Origin: Gnetum montanum
Lineage: Eukaryota > Streptophyta > Gnetopsida > Gnetales > Gnetaceae
DNA length: 64,000 nt
Reading direction: 5' to 3'
Assembly (NCBI GenBank): GCA_015680685.1
Contig: MNCI01034286.1
Location: 80,223 to 144,222, forward strand
The position numbers and the translations under genes were made by a program. Positions 11,400 to 24,635 of this stretch are shown here, piece by piece (position 1 is the first letter of the stretch; every line of letters starts with the position of its first letter). A model generated the notes under the pieces. That model searched no databases. It was not told the DNA's origin and saw only the letters and a list, made by a program, of their open reading frames with translations.

Positions 11400-14300
11400 C
11401 CCTCCAAACCAAGTGCTACCTCATATTCGCACTGTAATGCTAACTCATGTTGTTTCTGATTGGATGAAGTGTAGAAATCTTCCCATGAAAAGATTTAACC
11501 TAGGAAGTCCACTCATTTACTTGTAGATCACTAAACATTATTCATGTAAGGCTCTTCTTAACTCTAGTTCTAGAGTTAATCTCATCTCCCATGACATGTA
11601 CAAGGCCTAGAACCTACCACCTCTCAAGAAGAGCAACATCCATCTAGAATTGACAAATCAGTTAATTACTAGCCCTCTAGAATTAGTAGAGGACATTGTT
11701 ATCATGATTTTTTGGTGGTCCTATCCTACTAATTTTTTGGTGATCAAGGTTGAAAACTACAAAAGTTAATTCTCCATTATTATGGGAAGAGCTTTATTAA
11801 GCATGGTTAATACACATATGTNTAATTCTCCATTATTATGGGAAGAGCTTTATTAAGCATGGTTAATACACATATGTGCATAAGGGATCTCTCTCTAGAA
11901 ATATCCAAAGAAAATGAATTGGGAAAGATAGAGAAGAAGTGTATTCCATGCATCATGTATAGTAATAATGAGTGCAATTGCATGCAAAATATTTAGTCCA
12001 TCAAAAGTACATACATTAAAGCATGCAATTAGTGTGCATGAGAAATCAATATTCAAAGGTGTTTGTACGCAACAGCCACAAAATAGGAAGGCACCTAGTT
12101 GCTAATAGTTGACACAGATAGTAGCACACTATGCATGGAACCAACTAAGACCCTAACATGTGCTTATGTTGAAGGCATTGATAAACTTGTGTAAGTTCAT
12201 CCCCAACTCTCTAATGAAGATGATGATACTTGTTGGGGAGAGCTGAAAATCCATGATAACTTCAAGTAGGAGTCCTTGGAGCTAAAAAATTTACCAACCA
12301 ACATGGAATATGCCTTTTTAAACAATGGTAAACTAGTCATAATTAATGCCAAACTTGCTCTAGAACAAAAGGAAAAGCTGTTAAAGGTGGTTAACAAATG
12401 GTTAATAGCCTTTTCTTAATCATATCCTAAGCTAATAGGAATTGATCCAAGGATATGCTAGCACTAAATTTACACTAACCTAGCCATAAAGCCTAGAAAG
12501 TAGCTATAGAGGTGGCCAAATCCCAAATTAATGCAGTTCATCAAAGAGGAAATTGAACAAATCCTCAAGGTAGGGATCATCTATCCCATTGCAAATAGTG
12601 AATGGGTTAGCCCACTTGCAACTATGCCAATGAAGGGTGGCAAATGGCAAGTCTGCATGAACTTCAAGCTATTGAATATGGTAACATTTAAAGATCATTT
12701 TACATTGCCATTTGTGGATCAAGTGTTGGACACCATATCCAAACATTGTTATTATAGCTTTTTGGATAACTATAGTGGCTATAACCAAATCCAATTTTTT
12801 TCAAAAGATTAGGCCAAGATAACATTCACAACCATTAGGGGACTTTTGCATATTGTAAGATGCCATTTAGTCTATGCAATGTCCCTACAACATTTCAAAG
12901 TTTGGTCCTTAGCATCTTCCAACAATAGATCAGTAGTGGTGTGGAAGTCTTCATGGATGACTTTTCCACCTATGAAACTACATTTGAGCAAGCCTTGAAC
13001 TACGCTGAGCAAGTATTGAAGAGATATGTTGAAACAAAATCATAGCTCAACTAGAAAAAGAGTCATCTCATGATCCAAGAAGGCATTGTATCAGGGCACT
13101 AAATTTCACAAAAAGGGATTGAGTAGACCTAAAAAAGATAAGGGTCATTTAAGGAACAACACACTAGCCAAATATAGTTAAAGATGTCCAGTCATTCCTT
13201 GGACACACTAGCTACTACCAATGATTCATAGAGAATTTCTCTAAGATCACAAAACCATTGGTAGAACTTATAAAGAAAGATGCACCTTTCTTCTAAACTA
13301 AGGAATGTGAACATGCATTCTAATAGTTAAAAGAGAAACTCATAGAAAAACCAATCCTATGAGTACAAGAATAGTCCAAACCCTTCCACATCATGAAAGA
13401 TGCATCTAACTATGCCTTGGGAGCAATGCTTACACAGATGGATGATAAGAAACATCCATAATACATCCACTATGTGAGCCAAAGCATTGTGGGAGCACAA
13501 TTAAATTACACCACCACAAAAAAAGAACTAATGGCTATGGTGTATCCTTTGGAAAAGTTTAGGCACTATGTGCTTGGCTACAAAGTATTTGTTCACATGG
13601 ACCACAATGCAATTCACTTCCTCATAAATAAGCCAACGGTGAGCCCTTATGTCCTATAATGGCTCGTGATATTGCAAGAAGTCGATCTCACAATGGTATA
13701 TCAAAAGGGATCCAAGAATGTGATCATTGACCACCTCTCTCACTTAAGATGGGATAATAAAGAGGAGGAGAGTCCACTCTCTGATTACTTTCTAGACAAA
13801 GTCCTCTTTATAGAAGCAATAAATGAACAAATGCTCATAGAAACAACATGGTACAATGGCATCCTCACCTATCTTCTCACTGAGTAAATGCCACCAGATC
13901 TTGACATCAGAAAGAAGTAGCAATTTCTTCATCAAGAAAAATACTTTATGGAAATCCACAAACACCTCTACAAGGTATGTGTAGATGGCTTGATTCATTG
14001 GTGTGTCCCTAACAAAGATCAACTACGCATTCTCTAGGATGCTCACAAAGGACCTTGTGAAGGCCACTATGCAAGGAGATGCACAACCATAAAAAAATCC
14101 TAATGGTAGGATACTATTAGCCTACAATCTTCAGGGATGTCCACTAGTTTTTCTAGTCTTTTGAACCTTGTCAATGAGATGGGGAGATGACTGCTCGCAT
14201 GGAAGGTCCTCAACAATGGATTCAACCACTAGAACCTTTTGACATATGGGGCATTGACTTCATGGGATCCATCACATCCATGTCCAATGCAAAGGCATAT

Positions 14301-15148
14301 ATTATCATAGCAGTTGACTACTACACAAAGTGGGCAAAGGCAGTAGCCATTACTAATTGTACATCATCCACTATTGCTAGATTTATACAACAAAATATTG
14401 TAAATAGGTTTTGAGTGCCACATTCACTAATTTCTAACAATGAAACTCATTTCACATGTGCCACTTTTAGAAAGTTAATGCAACACCCTACCACCCCCAA
14501 GCCAATGGTCAAGCAAAGGTAACTAACTAAGAGATCACAAAAATACTAACATGGACCATTAGAAAATATAGGAAAGATTGGAGTACAAAACTCAACGATG
14601 CCCAATGGACTTACCGTTCAACATGGAAACTTCCTATTGGCTATTCTCCCTATGAGTTGGTGTATGGAAAAATTCCAATGCTTCTAATTTAATCTGAGCT
14701 TCGTACACTCTCAATAGCCTATGATCTGAATCTTAACCTAAGTCTAGCATAGAAAGAAAGATTAATCAACCTAAATGTGCTAGATGAAAATTGATTAGTG
14801 GCCCTATCTTTGAATGAGGTGCATAAGGCATTTAGCAAGCAATGTCATGACCTAAGAATATGAAAGGTAAAACTTTAACTAAGAAATAAGGTCCTCTATA
14901 AAAGGAAAAATTTCAAACATTATGGGAGGGACCTTATATAATTGATCAAATATTTTCCTTTGGGTCCATTGATCTACAAGCCTACAATCCCAAATAAAAA
15001 GTAGTTGGTCAACATTGAATAAGTAAAACCTTTCCTTAAACCAAGATAGGCCAGTACAACTACCACCTTGATGGATGAACAACCACATTTCATTTTTCAA
15101 ATCTCCTCCTTTCAACTCAATCGTGGGGGAGATGGACATCTGTGCTAA
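11400..15148 (+). pseudogene. pol: pol of element A (protease, RT, RNase H, integrase), decayed
   Basis: The protease position at about 11551-11580 reads LLNSSSRVNLI where LLDSGSSVNLI is expected, so catalytic Asp and the Gly are gone. RT lies at about 12440-13100, with SEWVSPLATMPMKGGKWQV, FTLPFVDQVLDTIS and YYSFLDNYSGYNQI, and the catalytic box FMDD near 12950 in another frame. RNase H is at about 13380-13690 (LNYTTTKKELMAMVYPLEKF). Integrase is at about 13900-14700 ([12 protein letters not shown]), with the second catalytic Asp changed (ISNNETHF) and the Glu replaced by Lys (ANGQAKVTN). The end is set by TAA at 15146-15148, matching GDGH-C-stop in element C. Stops and frameshifts run throughout. 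Confidence 0.85.
11767..11877. other. 55-bp exact duplication flanking a single N: assembly join
   Basis: The 55 bases 11767-11821 are repeated without change at 11823-11877, and the base between is N (11822). Everything else in this element has diverged by many percent, so a perfect tandem copy with N between is best explained by two contig ends that overlap but were joined instead of merged. Removing one copy restores alignment with the matching part of element C (about 55900-55999). Confidence 0.85.
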
Positions 15149-17205
15149 CAATGAATATGGCTGATCAGTTTTTTCTACATTTTTTCCACATTTTTGATTT
15201 TACAAGCTATTTATTTTACAAATTTTTGATTTTTAGATTTTTCTAATTTTACACCATTGATACTACCTTTGAACCTTTCTTGATTATTTTACACTTTCTT
15301 ATATATTTTACTTTGTTTTGTTTTATTCAAAATGAGATATTTCCTCATTTTTGCTAATAAAATTGCTTTATTGCCACAAGACATAGTGTTGTTGTTTCTG
15401 TTTACTAATGATGGTTTGTGCTTAATGTTGTGATTATCGATGTCTAGTTTCTATTTTTGAATTATGATGTCTAATGACTATGACATGGTTTATTTTTCAT
15501 GGAATAGGTAGTGAGTCCACATCATCTGCCCATCTAATAAACTCTATGGTTTTCCTTGTTCTAATAATTTGAGGTCCCTTCCATTAAAGAAAATTTTAAT
15601 CAATCAGTGACCTTAGTACTTCGAAATTAGGAAGGATTCAAAGGTTTGTAAAGGGTGTGACTTCAAGGGGACTCAATACTCTTTGTACTTTTCTACTTAC
15701 TTAAGTGCTTGAGTATTTTTCATAGAATTCTTACCATTCCATTTCAATCACTGATAGGAAGTCTAATAAAGTCTTTGCATGGCGTGGTTCCCATCCCAGA
15801 AAATTGTGGAAATTCAAAGCACACCCCTTAGACATAATAAATGAATAAGTCCTTGCATGGTGTGGTTCCCATTTCAAAAAAAATGATGGGAAGTCAAAGC
15901 ATATCCCTTAGACAAATAAACAAGCTACAAGCACTAATTATGGGACTAGAAAGGCATGCACCTATGCCTGAAGGTCCCCTCTAACTAAGGCCCTCTCTCA
16001 CTTTCTACTTCTCTCTTTTCTTCTCCTTATGGAATGATGGTTGTCTTGTGAAAGCGCTCTCATGTCTCGTGTGGGTAGATTAGTCTTATGATGGTGATGC
16101 AAAGTCACTAAAAGTGGGAGGTTTTGGTCTAGACTAAGAATGAATCTTCTCAAATCATTTTAAACACAAATTTCACAAGGGACTTCTTATGACTATAATT
16201 TGAAATTCCATTCCACCTTCTCCATCATCCATCCATGTTTCCATAACTCACCTCACTATTGGGTTCTATGGTATGCTCCATGTCTTGGTCTAATGGGTTT
16301 GAATTCTTAGGTAGCTTCTTTTTGGGTGGTCCTTAACTTTTCATGACTATTAATCAACTGTGGGGCCCATGGACTTCTTAGTTAAGGTTATGCAAGGAAA
16401 ACAAGGGCATGAGCCTACTATGGGGAGGACCCACTTGCATAACTCTTGGCTTGATTAGTTAAGCTTTTTTACCTTAGACATTACTATAATCCTATCTTTT
16501 GCATATCCCATTCCACTTAGTGCTCCTTAATCTTTTATTTCATTCATCCCCCAAATCATTTTTCTCCATTTTTTCAAATTTATGAGCTCCAACACCTCTT
16601 CTCATGTTTTCATATTTTTCTTGACCTTTTGAGCTTTCATTTGATCCCAGTTTTATTCAAAAACTCTTTGTATTTTGTATGTTTAACCAAAGTCAACAAT
16701 TTTCTACAATGGTCAACAACTATGTCGATGAGGCCTCATTAACATAGTGCAAAAATCCAATATATACCATCATGCACTTAGAATTTTTTATCATTTGCCT
16801 CATGACACACAAGGAGTTTTTGCAATTTTTTAGAGCCTATAACTTCCCAACCATTTGTCCAAATCACTCCGTTTTCCAATCCTACAACTACCAAAGGTAA
16901 GCTCTTTATCATGAAGGCCACAAACCTTAAGGTTTTCAATTAAATTTTTTGAAAATTTTTCTAACTCCTCCAAAGGGTTAATAAATTTAATAATATACAA
17001 ACATGAATTCTTTTAGGAGTTAACCCTTCCAACAACCTCTGAGATAATTTATTAATAATAACACATAAATAAAATAATGATTACAGTAATTAAATCAGTC
17101 ATAATCACAACCTAGCCAAGTGTAACTATCCTAAAGAGATAAAGGTATCTCAATCACTTCATGTTACACAATGATTGCTAACCCATGGTCTCATTGTGAT
17201 TACAA
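15149..17205 (+). other. Spacer between pol and ORF3 in element A
   Basis: About 2 kb without a long frame. The first part is T-rich. From 15770 it shows an imperfect internal duplication (15775-15835 and 15845-15905, each with GTCTTTGCATGG or CCTTGCATGG, GTGGTTCCCAT and AAAGCA). The part at 15970-16450 also occurs in D (29680-30050) and, inverted, in B and C, so it belongs to the ancestral 3' region. It ends with the ORF3 leader. Confidence 0.6.
16712..16768 (+). promoter_or_regulatory. U3-like promoter copy ahead of ORF3 in element A
   Basis: TGTCGATGAGGCCTCATTAA here resembles TGTCAATGAGGCCTCATTGA in the element's own 3' LTR U3 (20318-20337), and TATATA follows at about 16761. It sits some 440 bp upstream of the ORF3 start, and element D has an equivalent at 30305-30339. 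I infer an internal promoter for ORF3 derived from U3; there is no transcript evidence. Confidence 0.45.
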
Positions 17206-20050
17206 ATGGCACCAAAACTGAAATGCCCACAGAAAGGAGAACCTTCTCAACCAAGGGAGAAGTAGCTTAGAGCTAGAAGGGGCCAACAAGAATAAGCTCA
17301 AGAACCACCAGAGGCAACCCATGCAATGAGACCTCTTCATGATGAGCTTAAAGTGGTATCTGTTCAATAGATTCTAGAGGTAGATGTCCCCACTGAGTAA
17401 TCACAATGAGGAGAAGTGCCAAGACCTATGCTAAGGCTTGAAGTCACTTTGACTCAAGCCTACCTTGACATCATCAGGTCTCGAGAGATTCAACGGTCAG
17501 TTCTTCAAGAAATGAACTTTGGGCCATTCCTAGAAAAAGCTCAAATAGAAGTTAATATACAACTACAAACCTCTCCCATGTGGCCAGTCATGATATCTAG
17601 TGGGGAATGGTCCATGGGAGAGACATATCTCTTCTATAACAATTGAAGGTCAAGGTCCATAGTTAAGATCAAGGATAATAAAGTGTCCTACTCATATGAA
17701 GCTATCACGTAGGCACTTAGGTTGCTTAACATTGGGACATAGTTGGAAAAACTATTAATGAAGGATGATCTTAAGGCCAAAAAGAAGTGGACTCAATGGT
17801 GCTACAGGGTTGACCATAAGGAGTATAGTGTGCTCACACTGGCAAAGTGCATCTATTTCAAAATTGCAACTTATCACCTTAATCCAACAATGAGGTCAAG
17901 CAAGGTGACAACCTTTTCCACTTGATTATGCATCACTCTAAGTGGAAAATTTCTTGTGAACCTTCCACAACTCATCTACTTGGAGATTGAAAAGTGTTTC
18001 AAGAAAAATGAATGTGGAAGGAAAACCCTGCCCTTTCCATGCCTCATCCGAAAACTCTACAAAAGGGCAAGAATCATCTGTTATTCCAACGACATAATCA
18101 AGCATGCCTGTTTGGCCTCATGGTCCAAAATTATGAAAGAAAAGATGTCAACGATAACTCAAGAAGAGGAGCAGCTACCACCACCACCCACTCAAGCAAC
18201 AACACCAAAAGACCACACAACCATTGAGCGCTTGTGCAAAATCTGAGAGTAGCTCTTGAGTGAGCAAGAGCAACATGCAGGGATGAGTGATATGGATCCA
18301 TCTATGTATAGACTAGAAATGAGTTACCTTAATGAGGTAGCTCAAAAAATCAACCAAATGGAAAGAGGTGGACCAATTTTCTCTACTTAACGAGTGCAAT
18401 TTCCCATAAGGTCAGATTCTAATGCTTAAGAGGTGACGGTGTTCTTATCACAATACCATTTATTCTTAGAAATCTCTAGGAATGTCGCCACCTTCTTAGT
18501 GTGATTGGATGAAGGTAAAGGGCAATTATCCTAGTAATGTAGCACCAAGGGCAAGAGACGATGGCTAAAGTTGTTTTGATTGTGTCACTGAAGCACTAAA
18601 TGCACCTGCAGCATCTATACCAAATGTATCTACACTTTGAGATGTGCAAATGTCTACAAACATGGTTAGAAAAAAACTAAATGTAGCCCAACATGAAGAA
18701 TTGCTAGATCCTAGTGGGGACCAAGCAACTAATTCTAGATATCTTTAATTTTCTAGAAAATACCACCTCAACCCAGTCATAGTTGCTGGACACAAGGGGC
18801 AAGTGCATCATTCTAGACAGGTAACTTGAAACGGCTTAAGCACAAAATCAACACTTGGCCATAAAGGTTGTCAAATTATGTGCCTACTTTGCTAATCTTG
18901 TAGTCCTTAGCCCAATAATGACCAGATATGAAGCTTTCTAATAGCTTCAAGAATGATTCAAGAAGGCTAAGAAGGAAGTAGTGATAGCCATCTTTAGCTA
19001 GTCCATAGTAGAGGCAAAAATGTATTTAATTTAGAAGGACTTGGCTCAGATGTGCTAAGAGAATAAGGCTCTAACTACAAAAAATCATCATCTATGTAAT
19101 GTTGATGCCCAAAAGGAACAAATGCAAGAATTTGTTCATCAAAAGTAAGAGTAGCTAGCTAGGGTAAATATGAAATCAAGGAAATTGGCCATATATAATC
19201 AAAATTTGTCAATGAAGGAAGTTCATGCCTTATGCTAGAAATCTACTATCGAAATTACTGCTTGGAAGAATGAAGCTTTAAAGTTTAAAATCACTATAGA
19301 GACCAGGTTGGCCTATAGAAAGAAGTCAACAAGAATCATATCCAAATGGCAAATGTGAAAATAAATGAAGCTCTTCAGTAACTCCAACAATGAAAAGAAG
19401 TTTGGCAGCCCATCATTGATGGAATTGATGCCTACAATAATGTGGAGATCTACTTAAAGGAGTTGTAGATAGAAGAAATGATAGAGTACATGGAGTTGGC
19501 CAATCTCTACTACATGAACCTAGCCATGCTAACTACTAGACAACTATGGTCAGAGTTACAAAAACAAGTGGCTAGCTCATATTTGTTATACGAGGTAGAG
19601 TTCAAACACCATAAGGACACCAAATAGAAGCTTGAAATTGCAAATGTTGAACTTGAAGTTCTCATAGCACGATTCACAAATCAATGATCAATTGCTAAGA
19701 ACCTAGTGAAAAATATGAGTGATTACTAAGAGCTAAAGGATACAGTCAAAGTGTTCGACATTGAACACAAACAATTCATTGCCTAGTTCATCAATACAAA
19801 GGAGCTATTTCCAAAAATCCTAAGTCCCTGGGATGTGCCCATTCTGACCCACATTGGTGAAGTTGTGTGAATGGTGCATGATCTTAGAAGTAAGGAGGAA
19901 AAAATGAAAGCATTACTAGATGCTTTCTACCTCCCACTAGAGGTTACAATAGCAACAGAACAACCACAGCCACCTTAACCACCATCCATGTGTGAAGTCA
20001 ATGAAGGTCCCTCAAAACCTCAAGAGCTACCTCCACCTGGGACTATCTGA
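17206..20050 (+). pseudogene. ORF3 of element A: Athila-type plant-transposon protein with long coiled-coil region
   Basis: The frame starts ATGGCACCAAAACTG at 17206; element D has ATGGCACTGAAGAG at the same place (30777). The end is the shared C-terminal motif (P-x-T-I-stop, TGA at 20048-20050). That gives about 950 codons, broken by many stops and some frameshifts. The N-terminal third (17416-18120) has the pattern I know from the 'putative plant transposon protein' domain in the ORF after integrase of Athila elements: SSGEWSMGETYLFYN, a Trp-rich stretch, YHLNPTMRSSKVTTF, then an aliphatic helix and LPFPCLIRKLYKRARI. The middle (18300-19900) is rich in Lys, Glu, Leu and Gln and looks coiled-coil. 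The C-terminus is proline-rich. I see no clear signal peptide or membrane anchor, so I do not call it an envelope protein. Confidence 0.65.
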
Positions 20051-20279
20051 TCTTCTCCACCCAACTTCACACCATCAAGGAATGTGTTGTCTAATTTTGA
20101 AGAGTTGTATCATGGTATTCAATTTTGTGTCCTAAACATCACGATTTTTGTAATGTGTTGATTTGTACACTCAGGCATTCCATTTTTTGTCAAGTCAATT
20201 TTTTTTTATTTTTGATAGTCTAGTCAGTAATCCCATACCTTTCCAATTTTGTAAAGAACTCAAGGATGAGTTTTCATTT

Positions 20280-20292
20280 AGTCATGGGGGTA
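20280..20292 (+). other. Polypurine tract of element A
   Basis: AGTCATGGGGGTA stands directly before the TGATGAG of the 3' LTR. The same tract precedes the LTR in D, and a variant (TTTTGGGGGTA) precedes it in C, so this is the plus-strand primer site. Confidence 0.75.
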
Positions 20293-21146
20293 TGATGAGT
20301 TGTAGTTTTCTCAACTGTGTCAATGAGGCCTCATTGATGTGGCCTCGTCAACTAGGCCCCATCGACGCAGTGTCTGCTTTCAACTATAAATATGCACCTA
20401 CCAACCACATTTATGGCATCAAGATTCTAATAGTAGCAAAGCTCTTATAGTTTGTTCATTTAAGAGTTAGAATTTTTCTCCTAAGTGCTCGTAGCAAAAG
20501 TCATTGAGTATATGGATCTTTATTTGAGCATTGTTGTACTTGAGCATGACAATGTGTGTGGCAATAAAGACAAGCTTTCTGACAATTCTTGCAGCATTCT
20601 AAATAGATTAAATATTTTATTTATGCATTTAATATTTTCAATTATATGTTTTCCAGTAATTATGTTAATGAAGTAATTAAGCAAGATAAGTGAAATAGAC
20701 TAAGCACATAAGTACGATCACTTCAAGTGTAACATGTATTCACTTGGTAATCCCAACAACACTATTGCTTGGTATGCCCAGTAGCGTAGCGCTTGGTAAC
20801 CCAGCTGTGGATACGTGATTCAAGATGTGTGCAAAAAGTGGGACTAGATGCTTATGTTAGGACTACTTAGATACTAGTTAATTAGTCAATCTAATTACTT
20901 TTATCTCCATTTGAACACCAAACCATAAAATAAAAAATGATAAAAATCAAATGCCTCAATTACACTTAACCATATCAATGCACATCACAAGTGTAATTGG
21001 GAAGACGACGATTGACCTTAAGGCAAGATTCACTTCCTAGAAGACTTGTGCACTGGAAACTATAAAATCCACAGAATTCAACCGGATTGTGCACAAACGC
21101 TTTGTGATTCATATGGTTGTGTGTAGGGGTACTCAACCACTCATCA
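20293..21146 (+). repeat. 3' LTR of element A
   Basis: 854 bp, starting TGATGAGTTG and ending CCACTCATCA, followed by the target duplication AAGTA. U3 has an 18-bp palindrome at 20320-20337 (TCAATGAGGCCTCATTGA), a CG-depleted version of the one in the 5' LTR. TATAAATA is at 20385-20392. Many substitutions and several indels separate it from the 5' LTR, so the insertion is old. Confidence 0.88.
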
Positions 21147-24100
21147 AAGTATGAAATAATCTTCATGATGATTGAAGGGGATTATAATAATTTTTTAGAG
21201 GTTTAACTAATCAAAACTTAACATAAATTATTTATTTGGTATATATATACACTAAATATCACTGTGATGGTGATATCACCATGATGATGTAGATTAGAAC
21301 TCATGATGAGCACTTAATATAGATCTTTTTTTCAATGTTAAGCTTGATAAAATACAGGAAATCCTCAACCTTAACATTTGAAATCTAGGTTTTCTTTAGT
21401 ATATAATTAATAGTTCCATGACATAAGAGCACGGGATTAAAATAGATACAATTGCTTAGACTTTCTCCACAAGTCATTATAAGAATCAAGAATTTAATTC
21501 ACCAACTAATAATTAGGAAGTGATTAATTTTAATTAAAATTCCTTATATAAGTTATTTCAAGAAATTACTATTTGAATTTAAAGAAGTGATACTATTCTT
21601 GATTAATAAAGTCACATATTAAATACATAGCAATGCTAGTGAGAATTTTCTTTCTTTGAATAAATCATGTTATAAATTATTTTAGATTTAAAGTTCTTTT
21701 AAAATGATAGAAAGAATCACTAGATATATTAGGGGCATAATCGATTTCAAAATATATTATAACATAAGTAAAGTATAAACCATTCAAGAAAAAAACTAGA
21801 TTATCATGTAAAGTAAAATTCAAAACTTTTTCATCAAACATAGGGATGCACACATAATAAAAATAGAGTAGAAATAGTAAAAAAATATCATTAATCAAAC
21901 ACTAACGAATCTATTTCTACATATTAAATTTTAAAACAAACTAGATGATGAAGCCTCTTTTGATTCAAGAGTAGCATCCTTCAATGCAAACTTAGACATT
22001 GATTCTATAATTGACAGTGGTGGAACATCAAGAATAGAACCCATATCTTCTTTCTAACTAGTTCTAGTCTACTAATATCATATAATGCTGTTTGTAATGA
22101 AGATGGACTATGGTGGGAATAGCAAGTAATTTATAACCTGAATCAACAAGTGAATTTAACAAATGGTTCTAATGAATTATGAATTTAGCAATGACCATTT
22201 GCTCATGTAACTTTACCACCATGTCACTATGTTGTTTTCTTTCATTAAGCAACGTCTCTTTCATGTTAGATCTTTGCACCATTAGCTAAGTTATCTCTTT
22301 TTGAACCTTTTTTTAAATCCTTTAGAAGGGTGGTGTTTCATTCTTTCCAACTATTTTTATCATAATCTAACTACACAACCTTCATTATTAACTACTAAAA
22401 TATATTGCCTAGTTCAAGATCTATGCTATATTATGCAATAATCCTTGCTTTCTTTAGGCTTTCCAGCTCCTTTGCTTATGCGTCAGTAATTTTCAAAGAA
22501 CTAGTCGTCTCTTATTAATACTTTGTAAATGCTTTAGCATATTTTTCTTTCTCTTCATATGATTTCTTTAAATATTTATTTAAGGCTTTGTTTTATATTA
22601 GAACAACATCGATGTCTACTTTAACTTTGGCCAATAATGTTCCAAAATTTTTAACCTTTAAGTAGTAATCTATGGTGGTGTAATTTAGAATCATAAAATC
22701 ATACAAGAAATCATTACTTACCATGATAGGATATGACTTACTTAGTCCAAAAATATCTTGTAAAACCTGACAATTCATTGTTATTCTAAAATTATCCTTA
22801 TCAAGACCTTCAATATCCTTCCATTTGGGTACATTAAATAGTATTTCCTTAAGTAGGCTATTCTCCACCAAGGTCTTAAAGAAGTTTATGGCTAACTTAA
22901 AATAAGTAACTATATTTTTGAACTTATAGTGATGGAGTATTATGTTCATCATGGATAGTAACAAGTAATCATCCTTCAACTTGTACTTATTCATATGACT
23001 TTAATGAAGGGATCTCATTTACTATCTTCTCTTCTTTGAAGAAAGCATCAATAAACAACTTAGATATCAAATACTTATTTCTAATTTCTATTGCCACCGT
23101 GAAATTGATCAACTTTAAATTTTGGAAAACTTTAACAAAGGTAGGAAGCATATAGCCATAAGAGAAGTATGGCTATGATGTACTATAATATGAAAGTGCA
23201 TCATTTAACAACTTTCTTTTTTAGAATATATAACTAATTGATAAGATTACTTTCATTTACTTCAACATAAAGAAAATTTAGAAGCAGTCATGAGATAGAG
23301 TTCTTTCTATTCTTGACACATACTTGATAAGAAATTATTTTAGCAAGGCCAAAATGTGACATTCTCAATTATGATAGCAACACCTTAGCTATTAGAGTAA
23401 AATAGGCCTTATTCCAATCTTTCTTTCTATTAAAATAACTAATCCACTCATGTCTTTAAAAATTAGCTTTCTTAAGTATAAATTCAATACTCAATAACTA
23501 AAAGTAATACCTTAAAAATATTTTCTATATACTTTCAAATTGCAAAATATATCTAAATTTGAAAATGATCTAGCCATCATTAAATGCATGTATAAAAGTT
23601 TCTACCAATATGTAATCCTTCTACAGTATGAATTTCATAAATGAAGTTAAATTAGATCTTGTTAACCCCATAGAGAAGCCTTTATTTACTAGCTTCATGT
23701 TCAATTTCAATTCATAATAAAGGTATTAGACACTACATTTAGGTGACAAATACTTCAAATATTGTATCTTTATAGTTGTAGATCAAAGCTCCATGACATA
23801 TTTGTCACTAATCCATAATGAGAAATCATATCTAAATAAAGTTTAAGCTTCTTCAATGGGTTCTTCTTCATAGTAGAGGATGAATCCTCACCATGATAAG
23901 TTCCACTGTAAAGTCTTGATTGTAGTGGTCATGATAGAGATAATGACTCTAAGATTGTATGCTCAAATGACTTAGAAGAAGCCGATGTTTTAGTGTGCTT
24001 CCTCTTGGATGAGCCATGTAGTTTAGTTTTACATCTTTCATCACAAATAGTTTTATCAAATAGTTGTTATGAAAACTATAAAAAATTACGATTTAAAAAA

Positions 24101-24635
24101 CCCATACATGAAAAAAATAAAATCAAAAATCACACATAGTTAAATGAATCCTACAAATCATAATAACTTAGAAAAAGTAAAAAACACCACAAAAGTAACC
24201 AATGTAGTGAGAGCCCTAATTCATAAACCATTTTCATGTGAAATTTGTAAGTTTTAAATGAACACAAGGTACATAACTTATGGTGAATGATTGAAAGAAT
24301 ATAATTACAATTTAAAATGTAAAACAAAAAAAGTCATTAGCATCTTCACAATTGGAATGTTGTACATCGTTAACAAAATGACAAATGAAAAAAATATACT
24401 TTAGATATTTATACCTAGAGGCACATTTCTTACACTCACCAACCTTATCATAATATAAACATCATGGTGATGATTAAATTAACATAAACAAGGTTTGATA
24501 ACATGTTAAGTTATATGATTTGTTGAATCACAAGATCCAACAAAATAACAGATAATTTTATTTGATATAATTCAACATACATGTAATATATATTAATAAA
24601 ACTATGAATTGTGTAAGTACCATGGTGTAAGATTT
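21147..24635. repeat. R-family repeat, copy 1
   Basis: Positions 21220-22830 align in direct orientation with 28150-29672, and 24500-24635 plus 27056-27090 align with 7600-7785. The family is AT-rich, and its longest open frames are on the minus strand. I do not recognise it. Position 21267-21282 is a perfect 16-bp palindrome (ATGGTGATATCACCAT). The host site of S2 is at its end. Confidence 0.55.
22593..22994 (-). pseudogene. Unassigned 133-codon ORF inside the R repeat
   Basis: The longest open frame of the R repeat, starting MNKYKLKDDYLLLSMMNI. It is rich in Lys, Ile, Asn, Phe and Tyr, as expected from AT-rich DNA, and contains Cys-poor, mostly helical-looking stretches (FKTLVENSLLKEIL, FGLSKSYPIMVSNDFLYDF). 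The homologous part of copy 2 (about 29480-29670) has a recognisable version, with LSHNKIHYNRL-like decay and stops. The surrounding minus strand 23000-24060 gives further short fragments in this and other frames. This suggests the remains of a larger element protein. I cannot assign a function. Confidence 0.3.

Larger units (their letters stand above)
7879..21146 (+). mobile_element. Element A: 13.3-kb Athila/Tat-type Ty3/gypsy retrotransposon with ORF3
   Basis: Order on the plus strand: 5' LTR 7879-8796, primer site, gag, protease-RT-RNase H-integrase, 2-kb spacer, ORF3, polypurine tract, 3' LTR 20293-21146. The LTR ends are TGATGAG and CTCATCA. The five bases before (7874-7878) and after (21147-21151) are both AAGTA, a target-site duplication that proves the boundaries. 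RT motifs, a primer site of tRNA-Asp type and an extra ORF after integrase place it in the Athila/Tat branch. Every coding part has many stops, protease Asp and Gly are lost, and a 55-bp duplication around an N lies in the gag-pol region. It is a dead copy inserted into the R repeat. Confidence 0.9.

Noticed and set aside
15775-15905. Regulatory tandem repeat in the spacer of A
   Set aside because: It is only an imperfect two-copy duplication and is not seen in the other elements.
17206-20050. Envelope protein gene
   Set aside because: No signal peptide, furin-like site or membrane segment is visible; the position after integrase alone is not enough.
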